Source: JAOUEE01 sp051011595
GTDB lineage: Bacteria > Actinomycetota > Acidimicrobiia > Acidimicrobiales > SHLQ01
Reading direction: 5' to 3'
Length of the DNA: 50,546 nt
NCBI GenBank assembly: GCA_051011595.1
Contig: JBPCTQ010000126.1
Span: 1-50,546 of the forward strand
Under the pieces are notes generated by a model. That model searched no databases. It saw only the letters and a list, made by a program, of their open reading frames with translations, and was not told where the DNA came from. Positions 23,412-31,444 of the stretch are shown piece after piece (position 1 is the first letter of the stretch; every line of letters begins with the position of its first letter). The position numbers were made by a program, and so were the translations under genes.

Positions 23412-24587
23412 ATGATCGTGTTCACCTATCCCGGCCAAGGGTCACAGAAACCGGGAATGGGGGCTCCTTGGACCGAACACCCGTCGTGGGAGTTGGTCTC
23501 CGAGGCCAGCGAGGCGTCGGGTCGCGATCTGGCAGCTCTGCTGCTCGAGGCCGACGCCGACGAGCTGAAGCAGACCAGGAACGCCCAGATGAGCACCTAC
23601 GTGTTGTCGCTGGTGGTCCTCGATGCCGTCATCCGGGTAGGTGCCGACGCAGCCGGCCATGCCGGCCACAGCCTGGGTGAATACAGCGCCCTCACCGCGG
23701 CCGGTGTCATCGACTACGCCGACGGGGTGCGACTGGTGGCCGAGCGTGGTGACGCCATGCAGGCCGCCGCCGATGAGCAGCCCGGCACCATGGCCGCAGT
23801 ATTGGGCCTCGACGGCGACGACGTCGAGATCGCCTGCCATCGCACGGCCGACGATGTCTGGGTGGCCAACTACAACGCCCCGGGTCAGGTGGTCATCGCC
23901 GGGTCGGTCGAAGCGGTCGAACGGGCCGGAGAGGTGGCCAAAGAACTGGGGGCCAAGCGGGTCATGCCCCTGCCCGTGGGCGGAGCCTTCCACACACCGC
24001 TGATGGCCACGGCCCGTGACCGCCTGCGAAAGGCCATCGATTCCACCGAATTCCGCGACCCGGACGGCGTGGTGGTGGCCAACGTCGACGCATCGGCCCA
24101 CGACGGTGCCAACGAATGGCCCGAGCTGCTACGAGCCCAGCTCACCAGTCCGGTGCGGTGGCGGCAGAGCCTGCACTGCTTGGCCGACCAGGGTTTCACC
24201 ACGTTCGTCGAGCTGGGCCCGGGCACAGTGTTGACCGGGATGGCCAAACGAACCATCGAGGGTGCACAGACCTTGTCGGTGGCCAGTCCCGACGACGTCG
24301 ATCATCTGCTGGAGGTACTGCATGGGCCCCCCACCGGCCCTGTCGGTCAGCTCGAGGGCGAGCATCTCTTCGCCACCGAACGACTGGTGGTGAGCCCGGC
24401 CGCCGGCGTGTTCGTTCCGGTCGAGGGGCTCGAGGCCGGTCTCCCGGTGGAGACGGGCCAGGTGCTGGGCACGGTCGGCCAGGTCGAGGTGCTCTCACCG
24501 TTCACCGGCGAGCTCATGGGCCTGCTGGCCGTCGACGGCGAACGCATCACGCCTCGCGAACCCATCGCCTGGCTGCGGGTCGGCTGA
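23412..24587 (+). CDS. fabD: Malonyl-CoA:ACP transacylase with a C-terminal biotinyl/lipoyl-like domain
   Basis: FabD loads malonyl groups onto ACP. Residues 1-305 are a complete transacylase: YPGQGSQKPGMG at the N-terminus, nucleophile S87 in GHSLGEYSAL and H194 in GGAFHTPLMA. Residues 321-391 form an extra domain with two similar halves (VVSPAAGVFVPVEGL... and VEVLSPFTGELMGLLAVDG...), the pattern of a biotinyl/lipoyl barrel-sandwich hybrid. The lysine-bearing turn (usually EAMKM) is replaced by GTVGQVEV, so it cannot be biotinylated in the usual way. Typical FabD is about 310 aa. The gene opens the fab operon and its TGA overlaps the fabH ATG by 1 nt. Confidence 0.93.
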   Translation: MIVFTYPGQGSQKPGMGAPWTEHPSWELVSEASEASGRDLAALLLEADADELKQTRNAQMSTYVLSLVVLDAVIRVGADAAGHAGHSLGEYSALTAAGVIDYADGVRLVAERGDAMQAAADEQPGTMAAVLGLDGDDVEIACHRTADDVWVANYNAPGQVVIAGSVEAVERAGEVAKELGAKRVMPLPVGGAFHTPLMATARDRLRKAIDSTEFRDPDGVVVANVDASAHDGANEWPELLRAQLTSPVRWRQSLHCLADQGFTTFVELGPGTVLTGMAKRTIEGAQTLSVASPDDVDHLLEVLHGPPTGPVGQLEGEHLFATERLVVSPAAGVFVPVEGLEAGLPVETGQVLGTVGQVEVLSPFTGELMGLLAVDGERITPREPIAWLRVG

Positions 24588-25507
24588 TGGGCGTGCACAT
24601 CACCGGTTGGGGCTCCTACCTGCCCGAGAAGGTCATCACCAACGACGATCTCGCGGAGGTCATGGAGACCTCCGACGAGTGGATCGTCGAACGTACGGGC
24701 ATCAGCGAGCGGCGGGTCGGTGCCACCACGACCACCATGGCCATCGCCTCTGGGGCCGACGCTCTGGCTTCGGCCGGGGTCGAGCCGGGCGACATCGACA
24801 TGTTGCTGGTGGCCACCACCAGCGCCGACCAGATGATGCCCAGCTCGGCCGCCAGCGTGCAGGCCGCGTTGGGGCTCGATTGTGGCGCCATCGACGTCAA
24901 TGCCGCCTGCTCGGGGTTCGTGTACGCCCTGGTTCAGGCGGCCGGCATGATCAGCCTCGGATACAACAAGATCCTGGTCATCGGAGCCGACTCGTTGTGG
25001 ACCTGGACCGACCACACCGATCGCGGCACGGCCATCTTGTTCGCCGACGGAGGTGGAGCGGTCGTCCTCGAGGCCAGCGACGACGAGACCCTGCTGGGGT
25101 TCGATCTGGGGTGTGACGGTGAGGGCCGCCACCGGCTCTACACCGATCACGGCGAGAAAATCGTCATGGAAGGCCGAGAGATCTTCCGCCGGGCGGTTCG
25201 GGCGATGGTCACCTCCAGCCAAGCCGCCCTCGACCAGGCTGGATTGTCGCCCGACGACATCGACTGGATGATTCCCCACCAGGCCAACCTGCGAATCATC
25301 GAAAGCGCCGGCCAGAAGCTGGGAATCGAACCCGAGCGCACCATCAACGTGCTCCAGTCCACCGGCAACACCTCGGCGGCCTCGATCCCGCTGGCCCTGG
25401 TGGCCGGCATCGAGTCCGGCCGAGTGAAGCCGGGCGACATGTTGTTGCTCACCGGCTTCGGTGCCGGCATGACCTGGGCGTCGGCCGTCATCCGGTGGCA
25501 ACCGTGA
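24587..25507 (+). CDS. fabH: Beta-ketoacyl-ACP synthase III
   Basis: FabH condenses an acyl-CoA starter with malonyl-ACP to begin fatty acid synthesis. The 306-aa product has the triad C108 (DVNAACSGFVYAL), H230 (PHQANLRI) and N260 (GNTSAASIPLAL), plus TSDEWIVERTGISERR near the N-terminus. Starter preference (acetyl or branched) cannot be read from the sequence. ATG 24587 overlaps the fabD stop; the frame runs upstream inside fabD but is a shadow there. The length is slightly short of E. coli FabH (317) but all core elements are present. Confidence 0.96.
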   Translation: MGVHITGWGSYLPEKVITNDDLAEVMETSDEWIVERTGISERRVGATTTTMAIASGADALASAGVEPGDIDMLLVATTSADQMMPSSAASVQAALGLDCGAIDVNAACSGFVYALVQAAGMISLGYNKILVIGADSLWTWTDHTDRGTAILFADGGGAVVLEASDDETLLGFDLGCDGEGRHRLYTDHGEKIVMEGREIFRRAVRAMVTSSQAALDQAGLSPDDIDWMIPHQANLRIIESAGQKLGIEPERTINVLQSTGNTSAASIPLALVAGIESGRVKPGDMLLLTGFGAGMTWASAVIRWQP

Positions 25508-26223
25508 CGGGCCGGGTGGCGCTGGTCACGGGCGGCAATCGTGGCATCGGGCTCGGGATTGCCCTGGCGCTGGCCGAGTCCGGCCACCAGGTCGCCATCA
25601 CCTGCCGGGCCGAGGCCCCTCCCGAGATCGTCGCGGCCGGGATCTTGGCGGTGCCGTGCGACATCACCGATGCCGCGGCCATCGACGGCGCCTTCTCCAC
25701 CATCGAAGACACGCTGGGCCCAGTCGAGATCGTGGTGGCGAACGCCGGTATCACCCGCGATGGCCTCGTCCTGCGTATGGACGACGACGACTTCAGCGCC
25801 GTGCTCGACACCAACCTCACCGGGAGCTTCCGAGTGGCCCGCCGGGCCGTGAAGTCGATGATGCGAGGCCGCTGGGGCCGCATTGTGTTCATCAGCTCCA
25901 TCGTGGGCGCGGCCGGGCAGGCCGGGCAGGCCAACTACGCGGCGTCCAAGGCCGGGCTGGTGGGCCTGGGCCGCTCGCTGGCCAAAGAATTCGCCTCCCG
26001 GAACATCACCGTCAACATCGTTGCGCCCGGTCCCATCGCCACCGATATGATCGAGGCCCTTCCAGAAGATCGACAAGCGGCCATCACTGCTGCCGTTCCG
26101 CTCGGACGGATGGGCAACGTCGATGACGTGGCTGCGGCTGTTCGGTTTCTCACCTCCGACTCGGCGGGCTACATCACCGGGGTGGTTCTGCCCGTCGACG
26201 GCGGCATGGCCATGGGCACCTGA
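25495..26223 (+). CDS. fabG: 3-oxoacyl-ACP reductase
   Basis: This short-chain dehydrogenase reduces beta-ketoacyl-ACP with NADPH. The 242-aa product shows the cofactor motif TGGNRGIG, NAG in VVANAGITRDG, the catalytic Ser in FISSIVGAAG and the YxxxK pair in NYAASKAGLVG. It ends with SAGYITGVVLPVDGGMAMGT, the standard FabG C-terminus. The start could be GTG 25495 (MATVTGRVALV) or GTG 25504, which gives a 4-nt overlap with the fabH stop and has GGTGG upstream. Its place between fabH and acpP supports FabG over other SDRs. Confidence 0.94.
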   Translation: MATVTGRVALVTGGNRGIGLGIALALAESGHQVAITCRAEAPPEIVAAGILAVPCDITDAAAIDGAFSTIEDTLGPVEIVVANAGITRDGLVLRMDDDDFSAVLDTNLTGSFRVARRAVKSMMRGRWGRIVFISSIVGAAGQAGQANYAASKAGLVGLGRSLAKEFASRNITVNIVAPGPIATDMIEALPEDRQAAITAAVPLGRMGNVDDVAAAVRFLTSDSAGYITGVVLPVDGGMAMGT

Positions 26224-26267
26224 GATCGACAAACCCGACCAAACCAACAAACACGGGAGCAAATGAC

Positions 26268-26504
26268 GTGAGTGACGAGAACTTCGAACGATTCCGCAAG
26301 TGTGCGGTCGACGTCTTGTCGGTGGAACCCGACCAGATCGTGCCCGACGCCCGCTTCGCCGAGGATCTCGATGCCGACAGCCTCGACCTGGTCGAGCTGG
26401 TGATGGCACTCGAGGAAGAGTTCGACGTCAGCGTCGAAGAGGAAGAGCTGGAAGGGGTCGAGACCGTCCAGGCGGCCTTCACCCTCATCAGCGCCAAACT
26501 CTGA
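26268..26504 (+). CDS. acpP: Acyl carrier protein
   Basis: The 78-aa acidic protein carries growing acyl chains on a phosphopantetheine attached to S38 in the DADSLDLVELV motif. Helix II (about residues 38-51) is the usual recognition helix. The start is GTG 26268 with GGGAGC about 8 nt upstream. It lies 44 bp after fabG, and its TGA overlaps the fabF ATG by 1 nt. The length is normal. Attachment would require AcpS, which is not in this window. Confidence 0.96.
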   Translation: MSDENFERFRKCAVDVLSVEPDQIVPDARFAEDLDADSLDLVELVMALEEEFDVSVEEEELEGVETVQAAFTLISAKL

Positions 26505-27679
26505 TGTCATCTCGGCGCGTCGCGGTCACCGGCGTCGGTGTGGTGGCCCAGGCCGGCATCGGCCCTGACGCCTTCTTCGACGGCCTGTGTGGCGATGCGC
26601 CCGACGATCACCGCCGTATCGACGACTGGGATCCGAGTCCCTGGTACGACAATCCCAAGGAATCTCGTCGCGCCGACCGATTCACCCAGTTCGGCCTGGC
26701 GGCCGCCGCCCAAGCCATCGAGGCGGCCGGCGAGCTGCCCTATGACCCCACTCGGCGGGGAGTCTGGGTCGGCACCGGTATCGGAGGGGTGAGAACCCTC
26801 GAGGAACAGATCCTCACCCGGTCCGAGAAGGGCACCCGACGAGTGTCGCCGTTCCTGGTGCCGATGATGATGCCCAACGCCGCGGCCGCAGCGGTATCGA
26901 TGCGGTACGGCTGGCAGGGACCGGTCGAGAACACCTGCACCGCCTGTGCCGCCGGCACCCACGCCATCGGCAACGGTGCCCGCCTGGTGGCCAGTGGCCG
27001 GTGCGACGTGGTGGTGGCCGGCGGTGCCGAAGCCCCGTTCACCGAAACCTCGGTCGCCGGATTCGCCAACATGACGGCGTTGTCACGCGAGATGCAATCC
27101 ACCCCGTTCAGCGCCGACCGTGACGGTTTCGTGATGTCGGAGGGGGCGGGGGCTCTGGTCCTCGAAGACTGGGAGGGGGCCCAACAACGCGGGGCCACCA
27201 TCCTGGCCGAGCTGCTGGGTTCGGCATCCACGGCCGACGCCCACCACATCACCGCCCCGTCGCCAGGCGGCGCCGGGGCCGTGCACTGCATGGAGCTGGC
27301 GCTCGATGATGCCGGCCTGCGGGCCGACGACATCGTGCACATCAACGCCCACGGCACCTCCACCCCACTCAACGACGCCGCCGAGGCCGAGGCGATGGCG
27401 AAGCTCTTCGGCACACCCGGTCCGGTGGTGACCTCCACCAAAGGAATCACCGGCCACGCCCTGGGGGCCGCCGGTGCCATCGAAGCCGTTGCCGTGGTTC
27501 TGGCCATGCAGCGGGGCCAGATCCCGCCCACGGCGGGCACCACCGCCGTCGACCCCGAGCTACCGGCCATCGATCTGGTGATGGGCGAGCCCCGTGACTG
27601 GGAACCCGGACCCTCGCTGTCGAACAGCTTCGGGTTCGGCGGCCACAACGGCACGCTCGTTTTGGGCCCCGGCGACTGA
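26504..27679 (+). CDS. fabF: Beta-ketoacyl-ACP synthase II
   Basis: FabF elongates acyl-ACP with malonyl-ACP. The 391-aa product has the Cys-His-His site of condensing enzymes: C148 in ENTCTACAAGTHAIG, H283 in NAHGTSTPLND and H318 in GITGHALGAAGA, with K313 just before it. The C-terminal LSNSFGFGGHNGTLVLG loop is also typical. The start ATG overlaps the acpP stop. It is slightly shorter than E. coli FabF (412). It ends the operon and converges on the fabZ-like gene 10 bp further on. Confidence 0.96.
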   Translation: MSSRRVAVTGVGVVAQAGIGPDAFFDGLCGDAPDDHRRIDDWDPSPWYDNPKESRRADRFTQFGLAAAAQAIEAAGELPYDPTRRGVWVGTGIGGVRTLEEQILTRSEKGTRRVSPFLVPMMMPNAAAAAVSMRYGWQGPVENTCTACAAGTHAIGNGARLVASGRCDVVVAGGAEAPFTETSVAGFANMTALSREMQSTPFSADRDGFVMSEGAGALVLEDWEGAQQRGATILAELLGSASTADAHHITAPSPGGAGAVHCMELALDDAGLRADDIVHINAHGTSTPLNDAAEAEAMAKLFGTPGPVVTSTKGITGHALGAAGAIEAVAVVLAMQRGQIPPTAGTTAVDPELPAIDLVMGEPRDWEPGPSLSNSFGFGGHNGTLVLGPGD

Positions 27680-27682
27680 TCG

Positions 27683-27699
27683 GGCGGGCTCAGCCCGCC
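27683..27699. terminator. Short hairpin between convergent fabF and fabZ-like genes
   Basis: GGCGGG-CTCAG-CCCGCC forms a 6-bp GC stem just past the fabF stop; it covers the stop codon of the fabZ-like gene on the other strand. No T-run follows, so it is only a weak terminator candidate. Confidence 0.35.
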
Positions 27700-28133
27700 G
27701 ACCCCTCGGGGTCGACCAGGACAAACATCAGATCGGCTTCGGCCGCCACCTCACCGTGCAGGGTGGCCACTCCGTGGCCCTTGCCGGCCCGCGCCGACAG
27801 GCGGCCCAGTTCGACGGAGAGCTCGAGGGTGTCGCCGGGCCCGACCTGGCGGCGAAATCGCGCCTTGTCGAGGCCGCCGAACAACGGCAACCGACCCGCG
27901 TAGCGGGGATCGGACAACACCCCGATGGCGCCCACCTGGGCAATCGCCTCTGCCATCAACACCCCGGGCAGGGTGGGGCGACCGGGGAAATGACCGGCAA
28001 AAAAGGCCTCGTCGCCGGTGAGATGCCAACGGCCCACCACTCGTTGGCCGGGCACCAGCTCGATCAACTCGTCGACGAACAAGAACGGCGCCCGATGGGG
28101 CAACAGGTCGGCTGGTGCGGGCAGTGCCGTCAC
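27690..28133 (-). CDS. fabZ: FabZ-type 3-hydroxyacyl-ACP dehydratase
   Basis: The 147-aa hot-dog fold protein has the FabZ signature: LLPHRAPFLFVDEL at the N-terminus and catalytic H48 and E62 in FAGHFPGRPTLPGVLMAEAI. It would remove water from 3-hydroxyacyl-ACP, the step missing from the adjacent fabD-H-G-acpP-F operon. Actinobacteria often use HadABC-type dehydratases instead, so finding FabZ next to fabF is informative. GTG 28133 has GGAGG 4-5 nt upstream. It is transcribed towards fabF and separated from HU by a strong terminator, so it has its own promoter, not identified. Confidence 0.88.
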   Translation of the reverse strand: MTALPAPADLLPHRAPFLFVDELIELVPGQRVVGRWHLTGDEAFFAGHFPGRPTLPGVLMAEAIAQVGAIGVLSDPRYAGRLPLFGGLDKARFRRQVGPGDTLELSVELGRLSARAGKGHGVATLHGEVAAEADLMFVLVDPEGSAG

Positions 28134-28182
28134 GTGGCCTCCTCACGAGGGGGTGATGGTGTGATGTTGCTGGTCAAAACGT

Positions 28183-28213
28183 GACAGGACGGCGTCGGGA
28201 ACGCCGTCCTGTC
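28183..28213 (-). terminator. Intrinsic terminator of the HU gene
   Basis: A perfect 13-bp stem (GACAGGACGGCGT and its complement, loop of 5) lies 38 bp past the HU stop. On the minus strand it is followed by ACGTTTTGACC, a modest T-run. It separates HU from the fabZ-like gene. Confidence 0.8.
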
Positions 28214-28251
28214 TTACGTTTGCGGGCCCGGTCGGGCCGGGGCGAGCAGCC

Positions 28252-28530
28252 TCAGGCGCCTTTTCCGGCCGCCTTGAGCTTGGAACCGGCCTGAATCTTC
28301 ACGGCCGTCCCGGCCGGCACCTGAATGGTGGCGCCGGTCTGGGGATTGCGGCCCGTGCGAGCCTTGGTGTCCTTGCGAGAGAACTTGATGAACGCGGGAA
28401 TGTTCACCTCGCCGCCCCCGCGGACCTGCGCACACACGATGTCGGCCAGGGCGTCGACGCAGTCACCTGCGGTGGCCTGGGTGGTACCGGCCTTCTCGGC
28501 GATGGCGGCGACCAATTCACTCTTCGTCAT
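28252..28530 (-). CDS. hup: Nucleoid protein HU
   Basis: The 92-aa histone-like DNA-binding protein starts MTKSELVAAIAEKAG; the dimer body is followed by the DNA-embracing arm with the HU signature GRNPQTGATI. It bends and compacts DNA. It lacks the long Lys/Ala-rich tail of mycobacterial HupB. ATG 28530 has GGAGGAG 6-7 nt upstream; an in-frame start at 28581 is unlikely. A promoter is visible at 28587-28615 and a terminator at 28183-28213, so it is a single-gene unit. Confidence 0.95.
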   Translation of the reverse strand: MTKSELVAAIAEKAGTTQATAGDCVDALADIVCAQVRGGGEVNIPAFIKFSRKDTKARTGRNPQTGATIQVPAGTAVKIQAGSKLKAAGKGA

Positions 28531-28586
28531 GGATTTCTCCTCCTGATTGCCCGAGTTGGTTGGGTAGGCCCGGGCTCGCAAATGAC

Positions 28587-28615
28587 ACGCGACTCGAAAA
28601 CGGAGCCAAAGTCAA
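28587..28615 (-). promoter_or_regulatory. Sigma-70-like promoter of the HU gene
   Basis: On the minus strand TTGACT (28615-28610) and TCGCGT (28592-28587) are separated by 17 nt. Transcription would start close to 28580, leaving a leader of about 50 nt that carries the GGAGGAG site. The -35 box is strong; the -10 box is weak. Confidence 0.55.
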
Positions 28616-28712
28616 GCATTTCCGCCAAACAGCCCTTCGGCGGGTCCCGGAATTGCAGTGGTCTCGACCCGTCGTCATCGGTGCCGAACGACGTTGCCAA
28701 ATTACATCCGGG

Positions 28713-29093
28713 TCAGTCCGGCCGGTTGATCATGGCGGTGGCGGCCCGGTCGAAGTAGTCGAGCACGGCGGCCTCCACCGATGGCGCCAGCTCACGGGCC
28801 CGCACCGCTGCAGCCATGTGGGTGAACCAGGCGTTCCGTTCGGCCACGCCGATGGCAAAGGGCTGGTGGCGCATCCGCAGCCGGGGGTGGCCTCGTTCAT
28901 CGCTATAGGTGGTGGGCCCACCCCAGTACTGCACCAAGAACCCGGCCAGCAGCGACCGGGACTCGGTGAGATCGTCGGGATACAGCGGCAACAAGGTGGC
29001 ATCACCGGCCACCGCGTCGTAGAAGTCGTCGACCAGGTCGACGAACCACGCCTCTCCCCCGACCATCTCGTACAACGTCGTCTGCTCAGCCAA
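28713..29093 (-). CDS. glbO: Group II truncated haemoglobin (trHbO)
   Basis: The 126-aa haem protein has the truncated 2-on-2 fold features: FY near B10 (Y25), FLVQYWGGPTTYSDERGHPR, proximal H76 in LRMRHQPFAIG and W89 at G8, which marks group II (O-type). Members bind O2 and may protect against NO or peroxide. The start appears to be TTG 29093, with TACGCT 7 nt upstream and no ribosome-binding site. It lies 22 bp after the tlpA-like gene, at the end of a redox gene row (ccdA, tlpA). Confidence 0.92.
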   Translation of the reverse strand: MAEQTTLYEMVGGEAWFVDLVDDFYDAVAGDATLLPLYPDDLTESRSLLAGFLVQYWGGPTTYSDERGHPRLRMRHQPFAIGVAERNAWFTHMAAAVRARELAPSVEAAVLDYFDRAATAMINRPD

Positions 29094-29100
29094 GCGACAA

Positions 29101-29106
29101 AGCGTA
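29101..29106 (-). promoter_or_regulatory. Putative -10 box TACGCT of glbO
   Basis: TACGCT ends 7 nt before the TTG start of glbO on the minus strand, in the gap after the tlpA-like gene. It suggests that glbO has its own leaderless transcript as well as any read-through. Confidence 0.5.
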
Positions 29107-29115
29107 CCGCTACCC

Positions 29116-29745
29116 CTACACGCCGTAGAACTGTTCGATGAACGAGCGCAGGGAGTTGCCGTCGAGTGCGTTGGTCACTTGTAGGAGCTCCCCCTCGGCG
29201 CTGTAGAAGGCGGTGATGGGCATTCCGGGGGTTCGGGCCAGCGAGTCATAGAGGCCACTCCCGCCCGACCGGGTGCCGTTGATGTCGCGAGCGATCGGCC
29301 ACCAGTTCACGCCGTGTTCGTCGGGCAGGTCGAGGCTGCCGCCGTCTTCTTGGGTGTGTACACCGACGAACTGCACTTGTCCCTGGGTCTGGGCCGACAC
29401 CTCGCTGAAGTGCGGCAGCTCGGCGTCACACGCCACACACCAGTTGGCGTAGAAATTCACCACCAACGGCTGGCCGGCGAACTCCGAGATCGTCAGGCGG
29501 CCATCACCGTCGGGATCGTTGGCCACGGCCGGCAGGTCCCAGTCGGTGGCCCCGGTCGTCCCGCTCTCGGAACGTGACCCCAGTACGGCCCACACCACCA
29601 GCCCCCCGATGACGGCGATGCCAAGGGCCGCCAGCCCGAAGTACTGGGCCCGTACCGAGCGGTCACGTCGGCGGGCCTGGTCCTCGGCGTTGTCGGTCCG
29701 GGACCGGTTTCGACCCTGGTTCGGCGATTTCTTCTTGTTGGCCAC
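29116..29745 (-). CDS. Membrane-anchored TlpA/ResA-like thioredoxin
   Basis: The 209-aa protein has a very basic cytoplasmic N-terminus (about 32 residues), one transmembrane helix (about 34-56) and an extracytoplasmic thioredoxin domain with the redox pair WCVAC in VVNFYANWCVACDAELP. The cis-Pro lies in RTPGMPITAF. Such proteins reduce apocytochrome c or other exported thiol proteins, using electrons from CcdA, whose gene is immediately upstream. GTG 29745 has AAGGAGGG 7 nt upstream. No cytochrome c maturation gene is in this window, so a general thiol role is equally possible. Confidence 0.88.
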   Translation of the reverse strand: MANKKKSPNQGRNRSRTDNAEDQARRRDRSVRAQYFGLAALGIAVIGGLVVWAVLGSRSESGTTGATDWDLPAVANDPDGDGRLTISEFAGQPLVVNFYANWCVACDAELPHFSEVSAQTQGQVQFVGVHTQEDGGSLDLPDEHGVNWWPIARDINGTRSGGSGLYDSLARTPGMPITAFYSAEGELLQVTNALDGNSLRSFIEQFYGV

Positions 29746-29767
29746 TACCGGCCCTCCTTGTCCACGT

Positions 29768-30520
29768 TCATCCCAGATCCACCAACCGGTCCAGGCCGAC
29801 GGACTCGAAGCCGTCCTTGATCCGGCCGGTCAGCCACGACATCTGATCGAAGATCAAGATCACCCCGAATACCGCCAGGAACCCGGCGGAAACAGCGGTG
29901 ATGACCACGAAGTGCCGTTTCACCCACGACATCGCCCCGGTGAGACGACCCATGGCCAGCCCGGTGAGCAGAAAGGGCAGGCCCAGACCCAACGAATACA
30001 CCGCCAGCAACAGCGCTCCACGCGACTCGCGACCGTCGGAGGCGGCGATGGCCAGTACCGACGTGAGCACCGGCCCGATACACGGTGTCCAGCCGAACCC
30101 GAACGCCGCCCCGGCGACGGGCGCCGCGGCGGGGCCGTACCGGGCCAGATTCGGATGGAAACGGGCCTCCTGGTAGAGCCAGGGTGCCTGCACGAACAGC
30201 GAACCCAGAATGAACAGCGCCATGGCCAGGATGATCACCCCGCTGATCCGGGTCAGGAGCACCTGATTCTCGAACAGCACCCCACCCAGCGCCGAGGCGC
30301 TCACTCCCATGGCCACGAACACCGACCCGAAACCCAGCACGAACAGGCCGGTGTTGCGGGCGATCCGCCACAGATGGTCGCTTCGCCCCTGCTCGAGGTC
30401 GGCGATGTCGAGACCGGTGATGAGCGACAGATACCCGGGAACAATGGGCAACACGCACGGGGAGAGGAATGACACCAAACCGGCGCCGAAGGCCGCCAGC
30501 AACGTCACGTCGCTTGTCAT
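29768..30520 (-). CDS. ccdA: CcdA-type transmembrane electron carrier
   Basis: The 250-aa protein has six transmembrane helices and the two redox cysteines of the CcdA/DsbD-beta family, in SFLSPCVLPIVPGYLS (helix 1) and GFGWTPCIGPVLTS (helix 4). It carries reducing equivalents from cytoplasmic thioredoxin to extracytoplasmic thiol proteins. The gene 22 bp downstream encodes a TlpA-like partner, so the pair is functionally linked. The zinc-finger anti-sigma-like gene lies 42 bp upstream on the same strand. Confidence 0.93.
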   Translation of the reverse strand: MTSDVTLLAAFGAGLVSFLSPCVLPIVPGYLSLITGLDIADLEQGRSDHLWRIARNTGLFVLGFGSVFVAMGVSASALGGVLFENQVLLTRISGVIILAMALFILGSLFVQAPWLYQEARFHPNLARYGPAAAPVAGAAFGFGWTPCIGPVLTSVLAIAASDGRESRGALLLAVYSLGLGLPFLLTGLAMGRLTGAMSWVKRHFVVITAVSAGFLAVFGVILIFDQMSWLTGRIKDGFESVGLDRLVDLG

Positions 30521-30562
30521 CGGCTTGTGGCCCCCACCCCTCGGGGCAACCGCCGGAGCGCC

Positions 30563-30787
30563 TCACCCATCCGATGGGCCGAGCCCCACTGCCTCTGGTG
30601 ACCGTGACCCGCCCGCGGCGCCCTGCAGCACGGCCTTGCTGGCCAGGATGAACTCGACGACACCACGACATTCCGGGCACTCGGCCAGGTGTCGTTCGAC
30701 CGCCCCGGCGCGGGTCGACGGTGCCTCGCCGTCGACGTAGGCGCTCAGCCACCGCCCCGCATGGACATGTCGCAGGAGTCTCACCAC
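30563..30787 (-). CDS. Small zinc-finger (zf-HC2) anti-sigma-like protein
   Basis: The 74-aa protein has LSAYVDGEAP followed by HLAECPECR, the HxxxCxxC zinc site (H33, C37, C40), with upstream His residues (H7/H9) as a likely fourth ligand. This is the ZAS-type anti-sigma domain without any membrane or periplasmic extension. It sits at the head of the ccdA-tlpA-glbO row and is divergent from an ECF sigma gene whose own anti-sigma partner is downstream. The start is GTG 30787 or GTG 30784. It may bind the sigma factor or be redox-sensitive; neither is shown. Confidence 0.7.
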   Translation of the reverse strand: MVRLLRHVHAGRWLSAYVDGEAPSTRAGAVERHLAECPECRGVVEFILASKAVLQGAAGGSRSPEAVGLGPSDG

Positions 30788-30877
30788 AAGGTGAACTCGG
30801 CGGGCGGCAGAGGCATTCCCCCGGTCATTTCGGCCTCAACACGGAAGCAAGCAGCCGCCAATGTGGTTGCATCAGCC

Positions 30878-31444
30878 ATGGACCCGGGCTCGGACGCGCA
30901 CCGTCAGCAGGCTTTCGAGCAGTACGTGCTTCCCGAAGTTGATGTCTTGTATCGCGTCGGACTGTCGATCACCCGCAATCCAGCCGATGCCGAGGACCTG
31001 GTGCAGGACACGCTGCTGCGCGCCTACCGGGCCATCGAACGCTTCGACGGCCGCCACCCGAGGGCCTGGTTGCTCACCATCCTGCGCAATGCCCAGCTCA
31101 ATCGGGTGCGCCGTCGACGACCGGAACTCCTCGCCGATCCCGACGAGACGATGCCACGGGTGGCCGACACCTCCACCGACGGCGGGAGCGCCGAGACCCC
31201 ACTCATCGAACAGACCTTCGACACCGCGGTAGAACGAGCCTTCGCCGACCTCGGCGACCGATTTCGCCAGGTGGTCGAGATGGTCGACCTGAACGGGTTG
31301 AGCTACCAGGAGACCGCCGATGCCCTCGACGTCCCAGTGGGCACGGTGATGAGTCGCCTGCACCGCGCTCGACGAAAAATGCGCAAACAGCTCGAGGCCC
31401 AAGGCATCGACACCCCGCACTACGTGCCCAGGGAGGCATCATGA
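30878..31444 (+). CDS. ECF-family sigma-70 factor
   Basis: The 188-aa sigma factor has region 2 with YRVGLSITRNPADAEDLVQD and LLRAYRAIERFDGRHPRAWL, and region 4 with LGDRFRQVVEMVDLNGLSYQ and GTVMSRLHRARRKMRKQL. A short acidic linker connects them. This resembles SigR/SigH-type ECF factors that respond to thiol stress, which would fit the neighbouring redox genes, but I infer this from context. ATG 30878 begins the family-like protein; the frame is open further upstream but unrelated. Its stop overlaps the anti-sigma start by 4 nt. Confidence 0.9.
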   Translation: MDPGSDAHRQQAFEQYVLPEVDVLYRVGLSITRNPADAEDLVQDTLLRAYRAIERFDGRHPRAWLLTILRNAQLNRVRRRRPELLADPDETMPRVADTSTDGGSAETPLIEQTFDTAVERAFADLGDRFRQVVEMVDLNGLSYQETADALDVPVGTVMSRLHRARRKMRKQLEAQGIDTPHYVPREAS

